DNA of 64,000 nt from Acinetobacter corruptisaponis (GCF_030053775.1 NZ_CP125671.1:1-64000); one strand, 5' to 3'; counted from the first letter of the stretch, positions 7,793 through 17,628 are shown. Program-made: numbers and translations. The notes: generated by a model from the letters alone, not told the origin.

Positions 7793-8158
7793 TTATAGAT
7801 TTTTAGCCTTCACAGTGATGACTATATAATTTTCTCCTTCTGCTTTTAATTCAAAGTCAACTTTGTCTCCTACGGTTAAACCACTTAATAAAACCGGGTC
7901 AGCGACTTTAAAGCCCATAGTCATTGCAGGCCATTTAAGTGCAGGAATTGCTTCATGGTCGAGTGTTAAAATATTTTCTTTCGTATCAATAGCAGTAATC
8001 ACGCCAACGGCTTGAGCCGTTGTAGCGGTAGAAGACTCCTTATTCATCTGCTCCATAGGTGCGTCTGCTTTCTTCTGCTCTGATGCTTCATTTTTACTAC
8101 ATGCGCTTAATGCAGCAATAGTGGTAACAAGAGCAATAATTTTTATAAACTTCAACAT
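7793..8158 (-). CDS. cusF: CusF-like periplasmic copper/silver carrier lipoprotein
   Basis: Small periplasmic metallochaperone that hands Cu(I)/Ag(I) to the CusCBA efflux pump. A lipoprotein signal ends LSAC at about residue 20, so it is probably membrane-anchored, followed by a charged linker. The CusF fold (about 50-121) holds the metal site: His in LDHEAIP, Trp in LKWPAMTM and the two Met, the HWMM set known from CusF. It is the last gene of the leftward cus block, 33 bp after cusA. The same domain is also fused to the end of CusB here. Confidence 0.9.
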   Translation of the reverse strand: MLKFIKIIALVTTIAALSACSKNEASEQKKADAPMEQMNKESSTATTAQAVGVITAIDTKENILTLDHEAIPALKWPAMTMGFKVADPVLLSGLTVGDKVDFELKAEGENYIVITVKAKNL

Positions 8159-8191
8159 AATAAAACCTCTTTAGACGAAATAATAAAACTA

Positions 8192-11100
8192 TCAATTCTT
8201 TGATAGTTTTCTTTTGATTAAAAGCTGATATGCCGCAGGGATAACAAACATAGATAAGAGAGGGGCTGAAATCATGCCCCCAACCATAGGTAAAGCAATA
8301 CGACTCATTAATTCAGAACCTGTTCCAGTCCCCAACAGAATAGGGATTAACCCCGCCAAAATGACAGCGACTGTCATTGCTTTAGGGCGAACACGTAGCA
8401 CGGCCCCTGTATGAATTGCCTCATTGAGTTGTTGCTCTGTTAAGGATGCCGTTGAAGAAGATAGGCTTTGCTGTGCATGCTCAATTGCTTGCTTTAAATA
8501 GAACAACATGACTACACCAAACTCTGCGGCAACACCAGCAAGTGCAATAAAACCAACAGCAATCGCAACCGAAAAGTGATAATCACTCAAGTACATAGCC
8601 CAAATACCACCAATCAACGCAAAAGGTAGTGTTGCCATAATCAGAACAGCATCTTGTACTTGCCTAAAAATCAAATAGAGCAATAGAAAAATGATCATCA
8701 AAGTAATTGGAATAACAACTTTTAAGCGAGCATTCGCACGCTCCATGAACTCAAACTGTCCTGAATAGCTAATGCTCATGGCAGAAGAACGTTTTACTTT
8801 TTGGTCTATGGCCTGCTTCAAACCTTGTACAACCGAAGCTAAGTCACGTCCTTGTACATCGACATAGACCCAACCACTTGGACGGGCATTCTCACTTTTA
8901 AGCATTGGCGGCCCATCTGTAATTTGAATATTAGCAACACTACTCAAGACTATTTGTTGACCAGATTCTGTTAGAATCGGTAAATTTCTTAAGGCTTCCA
9001 GTGAATCTCGAATCTCTCGTGGGTAACGTACATTAATGGGATACCGTGCCAAGCCTTCAACAGTTTCACCAATATTTTCCCCGCCAATCGCTGATGAGAC
9101 GATTTGCTGTACATCTTTAATATTGAGACCATATCGCGCAGCCTGCATACGGTTAATATCGACATCAACATATCGACCACCTGTGAGCCGTTCAGCTAAA
9201 GCTGAACTAACACCGGGCACCTGTTTAGCCACTTGTTCAATTTGCTGTGCTACCCGATCAATATCTTGCAGATCATTTGCTGAAATCTTAATCCCGATTG
9301 GACTTTTCACCCCAGTTGCCAACATATCAATCCGGTTACGGATAGGTGGCACCCAAATGTTTGTTAAACCCGGTACTTGGACTGCCTTATCTAGTTCTTT
9401 TATCAATTTGTCAGGTGTCATACCTGAACGCCATTCAGACCGTGGTTTGAACTGAATCGTGGTTTCAAACATTTCTAATGGTGCAGAATCTGTGGCTGAC
9501 TCAGCGCGACCAGCTTTACCGAATACTGTTGCAACTTCAGGAACGGTTTTAATCATTCGATCAGTCTGTTGGAGTAGCTCAGAAGCTTTTGCTGCGGACA
9601 ATCCCGGTAAAGCTGAAGGCATATACAGTAAATCACCTTCATCCATATTGGGTAGAAACTCCCCACCTAACCGTGTTAAAGGGAAAAGACTAATAAGGAA
9701 AATTAGCAATGCACCAAGTAAAATTGTCTTTGGATGAGCTAAAACCTTATCCAACATAGGGCTGTATATTTTGATCAGAAAACGGTTCAGTGGATTACGC
9801 TGTTCAGAAGGTAATTTCCCTCGAATCCAATAACCCATTAAAACGGGAATCAAGGTAATAGATAAACCTGCTGCTGCTGCCATTGCATAGGTTTTAGTAA
9901 ATGCCAGTGGTGAGAACAAGCGACCTTCTTGTGCCTGTAAAGTAAAAATAGGAATGAAGGATAAGGTAATGATGAGTAGACAGAAAAATAAAGTTGGCCC
10001 GACCTCACTGGCAGAACGTGTAATGATGTTCCAACGGACTTGTGCTTCCAAGACTTGCTCAGGATGTTCGTGTTGCCAAGTTTCGATATGCTTATGTGCA
10101 TTTTCAACCATTACAATTGCAGCATCAACCATAGCGCCAATCGCGATAGCAATACCACCCAACGACATGATATTGGCATTTAGCCCTTGATAATGCATCA
10201 CCAAGAAAGCAGATAAAATCCCAAGCGGCAAAGAAACAATAGCCACCATTGCTGAACGTAAATGCCAGAGGAATAGTCCACAGACTAAAGCCACCACAAT
10301 GAACTCTTCAATTAATTTATGGCTGAGATTTTCTACTGCTCTATCAATCAATTGACTGCGATCATATACAGGAACAACTTGTACACCTTTCGGTAGACTT
10401 TGTTGTAATTCAGCTAGCTTCGCTTTCACAGCAGTAATCGTTTCACGTGCATTTTTACCTGCTCGTAAAATCACGACACCCCCAACCGTTTCACCTTGTC
10501 CATTCAGCTCAGTGATACCACGACGCATTTCCGGTCCGAGTTGAATTGTTGCAACATCACCTAAAGAAACAGGAACACCCAAACTATTTGTTCGTAGTGG
10601 AATCTGGCGAAAATCATCTAAAGTTTTTAAATAACCAGAAGCTCGTACCATATATTCAGTTTCAGCCATTTCAAGGACTGAACCACCAGTTTCCTGATTA
10701 GCCTTTTGAATCGCTTCAATGACATTGTTTTGTGTAACACCTAAAGCCGCCATTTTGCTTGGGTCTAAGACAACCTGATATTGCTTCACCATTCCCCCAA
10801 TCGTGGCAACTTCAGCCACATTGGGTAATGTCTTTAGTTCATACTTTAAAAACCAGTCTTGTATGCTTCTCAGTTGTGCAAGGTCATGTTGTCCTGTTGG
10901 ATCAACTAACGCATATTCATAAACCCAGCCAACGCCTGTGGCATCTGGCCCTAATGAAGATTTCGCATTTGCAGGAATTCTTCCCTGAATCTGATTTAGA
11001 TATTCCAATACACGCGAACGGGCCCAATAAAGATCGGTATGTTCATCAAAAATGACATATACAAATGAATCACCAAAAAAAGAATAACCGCGAACAGTTT

Positions 11101-11338
11101 TAACACCGGGCACCGATAACATGGTTGTTGTTAAAGGATAGGTCACCTGATTTTCAACAATTTGTGGTGCCTGACCGGGAAAATTAGTTCGGACAATCAC
11201 TTGTACATCAGACAAATCTGGCAAAGCATCAACCGGTGTATTCTTTACAGCCCAAGTTCCCCAAGCTGCCAAAACTAAAGCTGCCAACAAAACAAATATG
11301 CGATTCGCAATTGAAAAACGAATAATACGAGCGATCAT
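8192..11338 (-). CDS. cusA: CusA-type RND copper/silver efflux pump
   Basis: Inner-membrane proton-driven pump of the heavy-metal RND family, 1,048 residues, full length. The TM4 signature reads AIGAMVDAAIVMVENAHK, the form found in Cu/Ag pumps (CusA/SilA) rather than the Zn/Co/Cd pump CzcA. Two large periplasmic loops and 12 membrane helices fit the family. It starts MIARIIRFSIANR, a typical CusA N-terminus. It lies 13 bp after cusB and forms the tripartite pump with CusB and CusC. Expected to export Cu(I) and Ag(I) from periplasm or cytoplasm. Confidence 0.93.
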   Translation of the reverse strand: MIARIIRFSIANRIFVLLAALVLAAWGTWAVKNTPVDALPDLSDVQVIVRTNFPGQAPQIVENQVTYPLTTTMLSVPGVKTVRGYSFFGDSFVYVIFDEHTDLYWARSRVLEYLNQIQGRIPANAKSSLGPDATGVGWVYEYALVDPTGQHDLAQLRSIQDWFLKYELKTLPNVAEVATIGGMVKQYQVVLDPSKMAALGVTQNNVIEAIQKANQETGGSVLEMAETEYMVRASGYLKTLDDFRQIPLRTNSLGVPVSLGDVATIQLGPEMRRGITELNGQGETVGGVVILRAGKNARETITAVKAKLAELQQSLPKGVQVVPVYDRSQLIDRAVENLSHKLIEEFIVVALVCGLFLWHLRSAMVAIVSLPLGILSAFLVMHYQGLNANIMSLGGIAIAIGAMVDAAIVMVENAHKHIETWQHEHPEQVLEAQVRWNIITRSASEVGPTLFFCLLIITLSFIPIFTLQAQEGRLFSPLAFTKTYAMAAAAGLSITLIPVLMGYWIRGKLPSEQRNPLNRFLIKIYSPMLDKVLAHPKTILLGALLIFLISLFPLTRLGGEFLPNMDEGDLLYMPSALPGLSAAKASELLQQTDRMIKTVPEVATVFGKAGRAESATDSAPLEMFETTIQFKPRSEWRSGMTPDKLIKELDKAVQVPGLTNIWVPPIRNRIDMLATGVKSPIGIKISANDLQDIDRVAQQIEQVAKQVPGVSSALAERLTGGRYVDVDINRMQAARYGLNIKDVQQIVSSAIGGENIGETVEGLARYPINVRYPREIRDSLEALRNLPILTESGQQIVLSSVANIQITDGPPMLKSENARPSGWVYVDVQGRDLASVVQGLKQAIDQKVKRSSAMSISYSGQFEFMERANARLKVVIPITLMIIFLLLYLIFRQVQDAVLIMATLPFALIGGIWAMYLSDYHFSVAIAVGFIALAGVAAEFGVVMLFYLKQAIEHAQQSLSSSTASLTEQQLNEAIHTGAVLRVRPKAMTVAVILAGLIPILLGTGTGSELMSRIALPMVGGMISAPLLSMFVIPAAYQLLIKRKLSKN

Positions 11339-11351
11339 AATAGTTCTCCCG

Positions 11352-12851
11352 TTAGTTCTTCAAAGATGCCATAGACATCTTGGAAATGTCAGAAATAACG
11401 TAAGCATCTCCAACTTTTGTAAAACTAAAGTTGACCTGGTCACCTTGCTGAATTCGGGTAAATGGTTGTACGGGCTGTTTAAAGCTCATGGTCATAGCAC
11501 CCCAGCCCAACTCAGGAATAGCTTGGTGTGAAATGGTAATATCTTGATTTGTGACTTTTTCAACTTTACCAAGACCTTGATATGTTGACCTCTTAATCGT
11601 TTGAGATGATGCAATTGGTTGCCCAGTGTTGAGCTTATCCAATACGCCTTGCAAATTTGCTTCAGAATCAATCAGAAATTGTCCTGAAATCACTACTCTC
11701 TGACCAGCTTTCAACCCTTGCAGGACTGCAATTTTATTGCCATCACTTTGCCCTAACTGTACAACAACTGGTTCAAAACGTCCTTGCTCACGCCCTACAA
11801 TGACAACATTCCGAGTACCTGTCCGTATAACAGCTTGCTCTGGTACAACCAAACTGCTTTGGGGATTATTTATTATATTGACAGAAGCAAACATCCCTGG
11901 CTTAAGTTGACCACTAGGATTTGATAATTCAATACGAACTTTAATAGTTCTTGATGTTGTATCTAAGGTAGGCAAAATGTCGATAACTTTGCCAGTTACT
12001 TTTTGAGAAAAAGCAGCAAAATTGGCTTCTACACTCATACCTCGTTTGATTCCAGCAATTTGTTTTTCAGGAACGGCTGCCTCTAGCCAAATCGGGTTGA
12101 TACCTTTAATTGTGGCCAAGGTTTGTCCCATAGCCAAAGCCATACCATTGCGGACTTCTAGTGAATCAATAAATCCACTAATGGGAGCTTGCAAAGTTAT
12201 ATTAGATTGCACTCGACGAGTTCGCTCAACTTGATGAATCACATTTTGTGGTATTCCTAAAAGCTGCAAACGTTGACGGCTTGCTTGAATAAGGGAACGA
12301 TCTCCAGTACGGAGCACAGCTAAAAATTCAGTTTGCTCTCCAGTCCATTCGGGTATTGAAATATCAGCTATAGGGCTTCCTTCGGTCACCATATCTCCAA
12401 CAGCATGCCCATACACTCGCTGAACAAAGCCACTTGCTCTAGTTTGTAAAATAGCTGTTTGCCGTTCATTTGCTTGTAATATGCCATTAGTAAACATGGC
12501 ATTTCCAATTACAGCCTGTTCAACAGTGCCGTAACGGATGGCTAAATTTTGTTGAAGAGATGGATCTATTTTGACTGTAGGACGACTTTCATCCGTCATC
12601 GCAGTATTTTCGTCTGCATATTTAGGTACCAGTTGCATGTCCATAAATGGAGACTTACCTGGCTTATCAAAATGCTGTTCAGGCTTCATTGGGTCGTACC
12701 AATACAACACTTTGGCATCCTGTTGCTGACCCGCTAAAGTAGATTGAGGATTGTCTTTCTGATGTGCTATCCAATATCCAGCACCACCACCTGCAACCAA
12801 ACTAATTGTGGCAACTCCTATGACAGTCACTGCCAATTTATTTCTTAACAT
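11352..12851 (-). CDS. cusB: CusB-type membrane fusion protein with fused CusF domain
   Basis: Periplasmic adaptor linking CusA to CusC. Residues about 1-30 are a membrane anchor. A heavy-metal-binding domain with YDPMKPEQHFDKPGKSPFMD (about 50-70) is followed by the HlyD barrel and lipoyl regions. Residues about 420-490 form an extra CusF-like domain with ISHQAIPELGWGAMTMSF, holding the His, Trp and two Met of the copper site. At 499 residues it is longer than E. coli CusB (about 407) because of this fusion. Its ATG overlaps the cusC stop codon by one base, so translation is coupled. Confidence 0.93.
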   Translation of the reverse strand: MLRNKLAVTVIGVATISLVAGGGAGYWIAHQKDNPQSTLAGQQQDAKVLYWYDPMKPEQHFDKPGKSPFMDMQLVPKYADENTAMTDESRPTVKIDPSLQQNLAIRYGTVEQAVIGNAMFTNGILQANERQTAILQTRASGFVQRVYGHAVGDMVTEGSPIADISIPEWTGEQTEFLAVLRTGDRSLIQASRQRLQLLGIPQNVIHQVERTRRVQSNITLQAPISGFIDSLEVRNGMALAMGQTLATIKGINPIWLEAAVPEKQIAGIKRGMSVEANFAAFSQKVTGKVIDILPTLDTTSRTIKVRIELSNPSGQLKPGMFASVNIINNPQSSLVVPEQAVIRTGTRNVVIVGREQGRFEPVVVQLGQSDGNKIAVLQGLKAGQRVVISGQFLIDSEANLQGVLDKLNTGQPIASSQTIKRSTYQGLGKVEKVTNQDITISHQAIPELGWGAMTMSFKQPVQPFTRIQQGDQVNFSFTKVGDAYVISDISKMSMASLKN

Positions 12852-14155
12852 TATGGCTGCTCCTCAACATAGTTTAAGGTTGGTTCTTCAAAGGCAAAAT
12901 AAAGTTGGGCTTTAGTCACAGCCTGTTGTTGTTGGAGATCAATGAGACGCAAACGTTGTTCTAAAAGAGATTGTCGGGCAGTAATAACATCAGACAAATT
13001 GCTTTTACCAGCTTGGTAGCTTGCCAACTGTAAACCCACTTTTTGTTTAGCGAGTGGAATACTTATTTGCATTGCACGTCTAATTTGCTGATCAAGCGCA
13101 TCAAGATCAGATAACCCATCATCCAGCATGGTGAGATGTTCACGGTATTGAACTTCTTGATCGGCAATGATCCGGTTTTGTTCGGCTAAAGCTGCCTGAA
13201 CGAGCGGCCCACTACGTCTTTTTGAAAATACTGGAAGCTCTGTTGTGAGTTGAACCCCGATCATATCGCCAAATTCGCGTGCTCGATGCTGATAAGCAAG
13301 CTCAATCCCCCAATCTGGTTTCTGTAAAGCCTGAGCTTGCTTCAGTTTTGCTTCAGCAGTTTTCTTTTCTGCCTGAAATGCTTTTAATTCAGGATGTTGA
13401 TGCAAATGATGATATAACTTTGATGAATCAAGATGGATGGATGGAGCTTGGTTAGGTAAGGTTTCAATTTGAGTAAGGTTTTCGGTAGGCTCTGCACTGA
13501 TCAAGCGATGCAACTCTAGCTTGGCTTTATTTAAATCACGAAGCAAATCATCCTTCTGGTCAAGCAATACCGTGGCTTCTTGTTTTGGATCAAGTGCATC
13601 AGCAACCATTGTCCGACCAGAGGTGACCTGTGTTTGGGTCATCTGAGAAAGTAATCGATTCTCTGAAAACAGTTCATCGTATAGCGCCAATTTACGCTCA
13701 AGATAAAAACGTTTAAACCAAGCAGATGCAACTTTTTGACGTAACTCAATACGTAGAATCTCAGTTTGAGCAGTGACTGAACCCAATTCAGCTTTTGCTA
13801 ACTCGACCTCGGCTTGTCTTTTGGCGCGGTTTGGAAAATCTTGCATAACGCCAATTTTCTGCATGGTCATGCCATCTTGTGTGACTGACCATGACGCATC
13901 ACCAGATATAGGATAATTCTCCAAACCGACAAATAATTTAGGGTTGGGTAAAATACCTGAAGCTAAAACTACATTCTCAGCCCCTTCAATTTGGGCACTA
14001 TTTACTCTTAAAGTTGGAGCATATTGCTCAGCAAGCTTCAAAGCTGTATCCAAAGTCAGTGGCTGGGCATAGACTTGACCATAGACTAGAGAAAAACAGA
14101 TCACACCTATCGGCCATCTCACCCTGCGAGATAGCTTTTCTTTATAAAATTTCAT
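12851..14155 (-). CDS. cusC: CusC-type outer-membrane efflux channel
   Basis: TolC-family outer-membrane factor of the copper/silver pump, 434 residues with an N-terminal signal peptide (cleavage likely after VYAQP-type sequence near residue 30). Two repeats of long amphipathic helices (LDTALKLAEQYAPTLRVNSAQIEGAE and later QKVGLQLASYQAG) are typical. No lipobox Cys is seen, unlike E. coli CusC. First gene of the cusCBAF part of the operon; it shares a 1-bp overlap with cusB. About 80 bp separate it from the upstream small gene, with no clear CusR box, so it is probably read from the promoter in front of the whole block. Confidence 0.9.
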   Translation of the reverse strand: MKFYKEKLSRRVRWPIGVICFSLVYGQVYAQPLTLDTALKLAEQYAPTLRVNSAQIEGAENVVLASGILPNPKLFVGLENYPISGDASWSVTQDGMTMQKIGVMQDFPNRAKRQAEVELAKAELGSVTAQTEILRIELRQKVASAWFKRFYLERKLALYDELFSENRLLSQMTQTQVTSGRTMVADALDPKQEATVLLDQKDDLLRDLNKAKLELHRLISAEPTENLTQIETLPNQAPSIHLDSSKLYHHLHQHPELKAFQAEKKTAEAKLKQAQALQKPDWGIELAYQHRAREFGDMIGVQLTTELPVFSKRRSGPLVQAALAEQNRIIADQEVQYREHLTMLDDGLSDLDALDQQIRRAMQISIPLAKQKVGLQLASYQAGKSNLSDVITARQSLLEQRLRLIDLQQQQAVTKAQLYFAFEEPTLNYVEEQP

Positions 14156-14235
14156 ATTTTTAGCTCTAAAATGATATACACGCGCACGCGCAGAACATCC
14201 ATAAAAAATGCTATGAATGACGATGAATCATCAAA

Positions 14236-14631
14236 TTAGTTAGAGCGTGGGGGTTTCCAGAGAACTGAAGGAAAAGGAGCAGGAAGGTTTTGATCCAGAG
14301 AATAAAAAGCCGATCGCTCTATAGGAGGGAACACCTTTGCGTACAGAAATTCTTGTGGAGAAGGGGTATACGCAATCTTGGCAAAAGACATAATGCACTC
14401 CTGCTCAGACATACAGGATGGATCATGTAAAGATTTTTTGGCCTTTGTCTCTATTTTCATACAATCAGTGTGCATTGTATCCTGATTTTGAGATGCTTCC
14501 ATTGGTATAGGTTGCATCTGTTCAGATGGCATTAAACACCGCTTATGTACAGACGAAGCAGCAGCAGCCGATCCTACTAAAAGGATAGCAAACGATAAAA
14601 ACAGCGATAGGCATGTCTTTAACCACTGCAT
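14236..14631 (-). CDS. small exported protein of unknown function in cop/cus operon
   Basis: Not recognised as a named family. From the Met at 14631 it begins with a clear signal peptide (MQWLKTCLSLFLSFAILLVG, then SAAAASS). The mature part of about 110 residues contains five Cys and several Met (CLMPSEQM, DCMK, SCMSEQECIM), which suggests periplasmic metal binding or disulfides. A longer start at 14697 adds 22 basic residues, but that ATG lies inside a perfect hairpin (14695-14724), so the shorter form is preferred. It sits between copB and cusC in the same direction, so a role in copper handling is likely from context only. Confidence 0.65.
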   Translation of the reverse strand: MQWLKTCLSLFLSFAILLVGSAAAASSVHKRCLMPSEQMQPIPMEASQNQDTMHTDCMKIETKAKKSLHDPSCMSEQECIMSFAKIAYTPSPQEFLYAKVFPPIERSAFYSLDQNLPAPFPSVLWKPPRSN

Positions 14632-14694
14632 AGGTTTAGACCCAAATTTAAGCTTTTTTAGTTTCGCAGATTCGAAATTAAATAGCAATAATTT

Positions 14695-14724
14695 CATGAA
14701 TGATAGCCAAAGCTATCATTCATG
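14695..14724 (-). promoter_or_regulatory. perfect hairpin between copB and the next gene
   Basis: 13-bp arms CATGAATGATAGC and GCTATCATTCATG with a 4-base loop. No T-run follows on the minus strand, so it looks more like an mRNA processing or stability element, or a weak attenuator, than an intrinsic terminator. Confidence 0.6.
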
Positions 14725-14742
14725 ATACTAATTCATATCACC

Positions 14743-15663
14743 TTAAAAAACTAATTCGATACCTGCACCATATTTCCAACCTTTCTCAGACTCAGTAGCT
14801 TCTTGCATAGAGGTAGCTTTTTGTCCTTTTTCATATTGATAAGCCACATCAATAAAAGGCCTGATTCTTTTAGTTATCTCATACCGCGTTTTAATACCAG
14901 TTTTTAATTCTGATAAACCTGATTTTGCAGCATAGTTAGAATCATCACTAAATACAGCATCTACTTCTAGGTAAGGTTGGGTAATCAATTTCTGGGTTAA
15001 CAAGAAATCACGTTCGACTTCAAAACTTGCCCCCCAGAAGTTATTTTCCCCACCATATAAATAAGCTTGGGTTTCAAAGAAATAAGGAGCTAGCCCTAAT
15101 ACCCCAATAACACCATCAACTCGATCGCTGTTGCTGTTATTTTTATCTTCACTGTATCTCACCCCAGCTTGTAAATCCCAAAAAGGTGCTACATTGCGGC
15201 TATAAAGTGCTGACACATCATATTTGGGGTCATGGCTTTCTGACTTATCCAAATTCGCTTCAATAAATAGGCGATTTTCATCTGTACCTATTAAAGTTTC
15301 AATTTTTGAACCTAAGGCACCTTTACCATCTTCATCCACAGCCCATTCATTCTCAAACTTTGTTGTTTGAAAAATTTGTCCACCATGTTCTTTAAGATGC
15401 TTATCATGATTCTGACCATTGGGAATTACAGTTTCAAACCCTGTACTATTATCTCCATCATTACCAGAAGTTGTTTTTTGATAAGTATTCCTTTCAGCAT
15501 AACCTAACCCACCTGGTTCTTTTAACAGCACTCTCATACTTTCTGATTGAGAGCTATTTACTAGATTTCCGGTAGATGGATCATTGGCAAAGGCAACACT
15601 TGTTAATCCTAACAAGGCTAAAGATACAAGTGTTTTAGAATAGAGTTTTTTAGTGGTGTGCAT
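14743..15663 (-). CDS. copB: copper resistance protein CopB, outer membrane
   Basis: Outer-membrane partner of the multicopper oxidase CopA. 306 residues with a signal peptide (LVSLALLGLTSVAFA) and a C-terminal beta-barrel with alternating aromatic strands, ending in GAGIELVF with terminal Phe as usual for outer-membrane proteins. The Met-rich N-terminal segment of many CopB proteins is missing; here the N-terminal half is polar and Gly-rich. The gene overlaps the end of copA by 14 bp, so the two are coupled. Family role: sequestering or moving copper across the outer membrane. Confidence 0.88.
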   Translation of the reverse strand: MHTTKKLYSKTLVSLALLGLTSVAFANDPSTGNLVNSSQSESMRVLLKEPGGLGYAERNTYQKTTSGNDGDNSTGFETVIPNGQNHDKHLKEHGGQIFQTTKFENEWAVDEDGKGALGSKIETLIGTDENRLFIEANLDKSESHDPKYDVSALYSRNVAPFWDLQAGVRYSEDKNNSNSDRVDGVIGVLGLAPYFFETQAYLYGGENNFWGASFEVERDFLLTQKLITQPYLEVDAVFSDDSNYAAKSGLSELKTGIKTRYEITKRIRPFIDVAYQYEKGQKATSMQEATESEKGWKYGAGIELVF

Positions 15664-17539
15664 GTTGATTTACCCCCTTATCATTATTAATAGGTTGAGC
15701 AACAACATCTTTTGAATCAGAACTATTGCTATCGACATTTGCAACAATAAGCTTATTCATCATCCCAGCAGACATGTGATAGAGCAAATGACAATGGATA
15801 GCCCATTCACCTAACTCATCTGCCGTTAATAAGGTTGTAACTGTTTTACCTGGTGGGACAATTACAGTATGTTTATTTGGCATATTACTAGCATCCTGGC
15901 CATTTTCTAGTTGCATAAACATGCCATGTAAGTGCATTGGATGAGCCATCATACTGTCGTTCACAAATTTCAAGCGTATACGTTCACCATACTTCACCAC
16001 TAGTGGGTCGGCTTCATTAAATTTTTTACCATTTATTGTCCAAATATAACGCTCCATGTTTCCACCAAGACGGATCTCTATTTCACGTTCAGCTGCACGA
16101 GTGTCTTTTTGAGGATCTAACGATTGCAAATCACTATATTGCAATGCTTTATTACCTTCAGGTGTTGAAGCATTTGCCCATCCAAATACGGTATTATCAT
16201 TCTTGTCTGAAGCCGCCTTAACAGTAGCGCTATTCATCGGCATATCATGATTCATACCTTTCATAGAAGACATATCGTGATTCATGCCTTTCATAGAAGA
16301 CATATCATGATTCATATCTTTCATTGAAGACATATCATGATCCATACCTTTCATAGAAGACATATCGTGATTCATGCCTTTCATAGAAGACATATCATGA
16401 TCCATACCTTTCATAGAAGACATATCGTGATTCATGCCTTTCATAGAAGACATATCATGATTCATTCCCATATCTTCCATAGTCAATAAAGAACGAGGAC
16501 GAGGCTTAGGCATCTCAATTTGTTTTACAGGTGAGGTATTTTCATCATGTAAGGTTCCAACCGAAAATCCAGTACGATCAATAGATTCAGCTTCGATTTG
16601 ATAATGGGCTTGTTTCGGTTCAACAATGACATCATAAGTTTCAGCAGTACCTATACGGAACTCATCTACAGGAACAGGTTTTACAGGTTGACCATCGGCA
16701 CTTACCACTGTCATTTTTAAATTTGGAATTCGTACATCAAAAAATGACATTGCAGAAGCATTAATAAATCGAAGGCGAACTTTTTCTCCAGCTTTAAAAT
16801 TACCGGTCCAGTTTTGCTGAGGTGTTTTGCCATTCATTAAAAATGTATAGCCTGTGACATCAGACATATCTGTTTTCAACATCCGCATCTGATTCCACAT
16901 AGAGCGGTCTTGCCAAGTTGCCTTTAATCCATCACGTTTAACTTGTTTCATGACATCAAATACCGTTTCTCGACGGTTCTGATAGTAATCTGCTTCTTTT
17001 TTAAGATTCTTTGTGATTTGATCACTTGTTGAATTATGAAAATCAGAAAGCAAAACCACATAATCTCTATCAGTTTTTTCAGCAGCTGTTAGTGGAGTTT
17101 TATCTTTAGGATAAATAACAAAAGCACCATATAAACCGTCTTGTTCTTGTCCTTTACTATGTGAATGATACCAATAAGTACCATTTTGGCGGACTTTAAA
17201 CTTATATTCATAAGTTTTATTAGGGGCAATGCCATTAAATTTGTTAAATCCAGGTACACCATCCATAATTCCAGGTAATAATAAGCCATGCCAATGGATT
17301 GAAGAGTCCTGATTTTTTAACTTATTGTGAACACGGATAACGGCCTCATCACCTTCTTCAAATTCAAGAAGTGGTGCAACGAATTTACCATTTACAGTAA
17401 TTCTCTCAACTGGTTTTCCTGTGATATTTACAGTTTGTTCAGCGATTGTTAAATCATATTCTTTAACTGCCGCCATTACCCAAGTTGATGAAAATAAACC
17501 AACTCCAATTAAGAGTATATGACTTAACTTTTTTGACAT
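15650..17539 (-). CDS. copA: CopA multicopper oxidase with Met-rich repeats
   Basis: Periplasmic copper oxidase, 629 residues, expected to oxidise Cu(I) to the less harmful Cu(II). Three cupredoxin domains are marked by the copper motifs IHWHGLLLPG, WYHSHSKGQEQDGLYG, HPMHLHGMF and HCHLLYHMSAGMM; the last supplies the type 1 Cys, His and Met. A Met/His/Asp-rich insert lies before the third domain: seven 10-residue repeats of the M-N/D-HDMSSMKG type, a likely Cu(I)-binding arm. The N-terminus is a Sec-type signal without twin arginine, whereas many CopA proteins use Tat, so copper would be loaded after export. It overlaps copB by 14 bp. Confidence 0.93.
   Translation of the reverse strand: MSKKLSHILLIGVGLFSSTWVMAAVKEYDLTIAEQTVNITGKPVERITVNGKFVAPLLEFEEGDEAVIRVHNKLKNQDSSIHWHGLLLPGIMDGVPGFNKFNGIAPNKTYEYKFKVRQNGTYWYHSHSKGQEQDGLYGAFVIYPKDKTPLTAAEKTDRDYVVLLSDFHNSTSDQITKNLKKEADYYQNRRETVFDVMKQVKRDGLKATWQDRSMWNQMRMLKTDMSDVTGYTFLMNGKTPQQNWTGNFKAGEKVRLRFINASAMSFFDVRIPNLKMTVVSADGQPVKPVPVDEFRIGTAETYDVIVEPKQAHYQIEAESIDRTGFSVGTLHDENTSPVKQIEMPKPRPRSLLTMEDMGMNHDMSSMKGMNHDMSSMKGMDHDMSSMKGMNHDMSSMKGMDHDMSSMKDMNHDMSSMKGMNHDMSSMKGMNHDMPMNSATVKAASDKNDNTVFGWANASTPEGNKALQYSDLQSLDPQKDTRAAEREIEIRLGGNMERYIWTINGKKFNEADPLVVKYGERIRLKFVNDSMMAHPMHLHGMFMQLENGQDASNMPNKHTVIVPPGKTVTTLLTADELGEWAIHCHLLYHMSAGMMNKLIVANVDSNSSDSKDVVAQPINNDKGVNQHAHH
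16256..16465 (-). repeat. 30-bp tandem repeat coding for Met-rich arm of CopA
   Basis: Seven full 30-bp units plus a partial one encode MNHDMSSMKG or MDHDMSSMKG. Units differ by a few silent or N/D changes, so copy number can vary by slippage or unequal recombination. Confidence 0.9.
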
Positions 17540-17628
17540 TCTATCTCACCTTTAGAAAGGTCAAGATTGAAGTAATAAAGCAAATATTTAGTATAAACTT
17601 TAATACTTCTTTCTCGCTATTTATAAAA

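Noticed and set aside
16226..16470. Regular 30-bp repeats that could be taken for a CRISPR array
   Set aside because: The units are contiguous with no spacers and keep the CopA reading frame; they encode the Met-rich arm.
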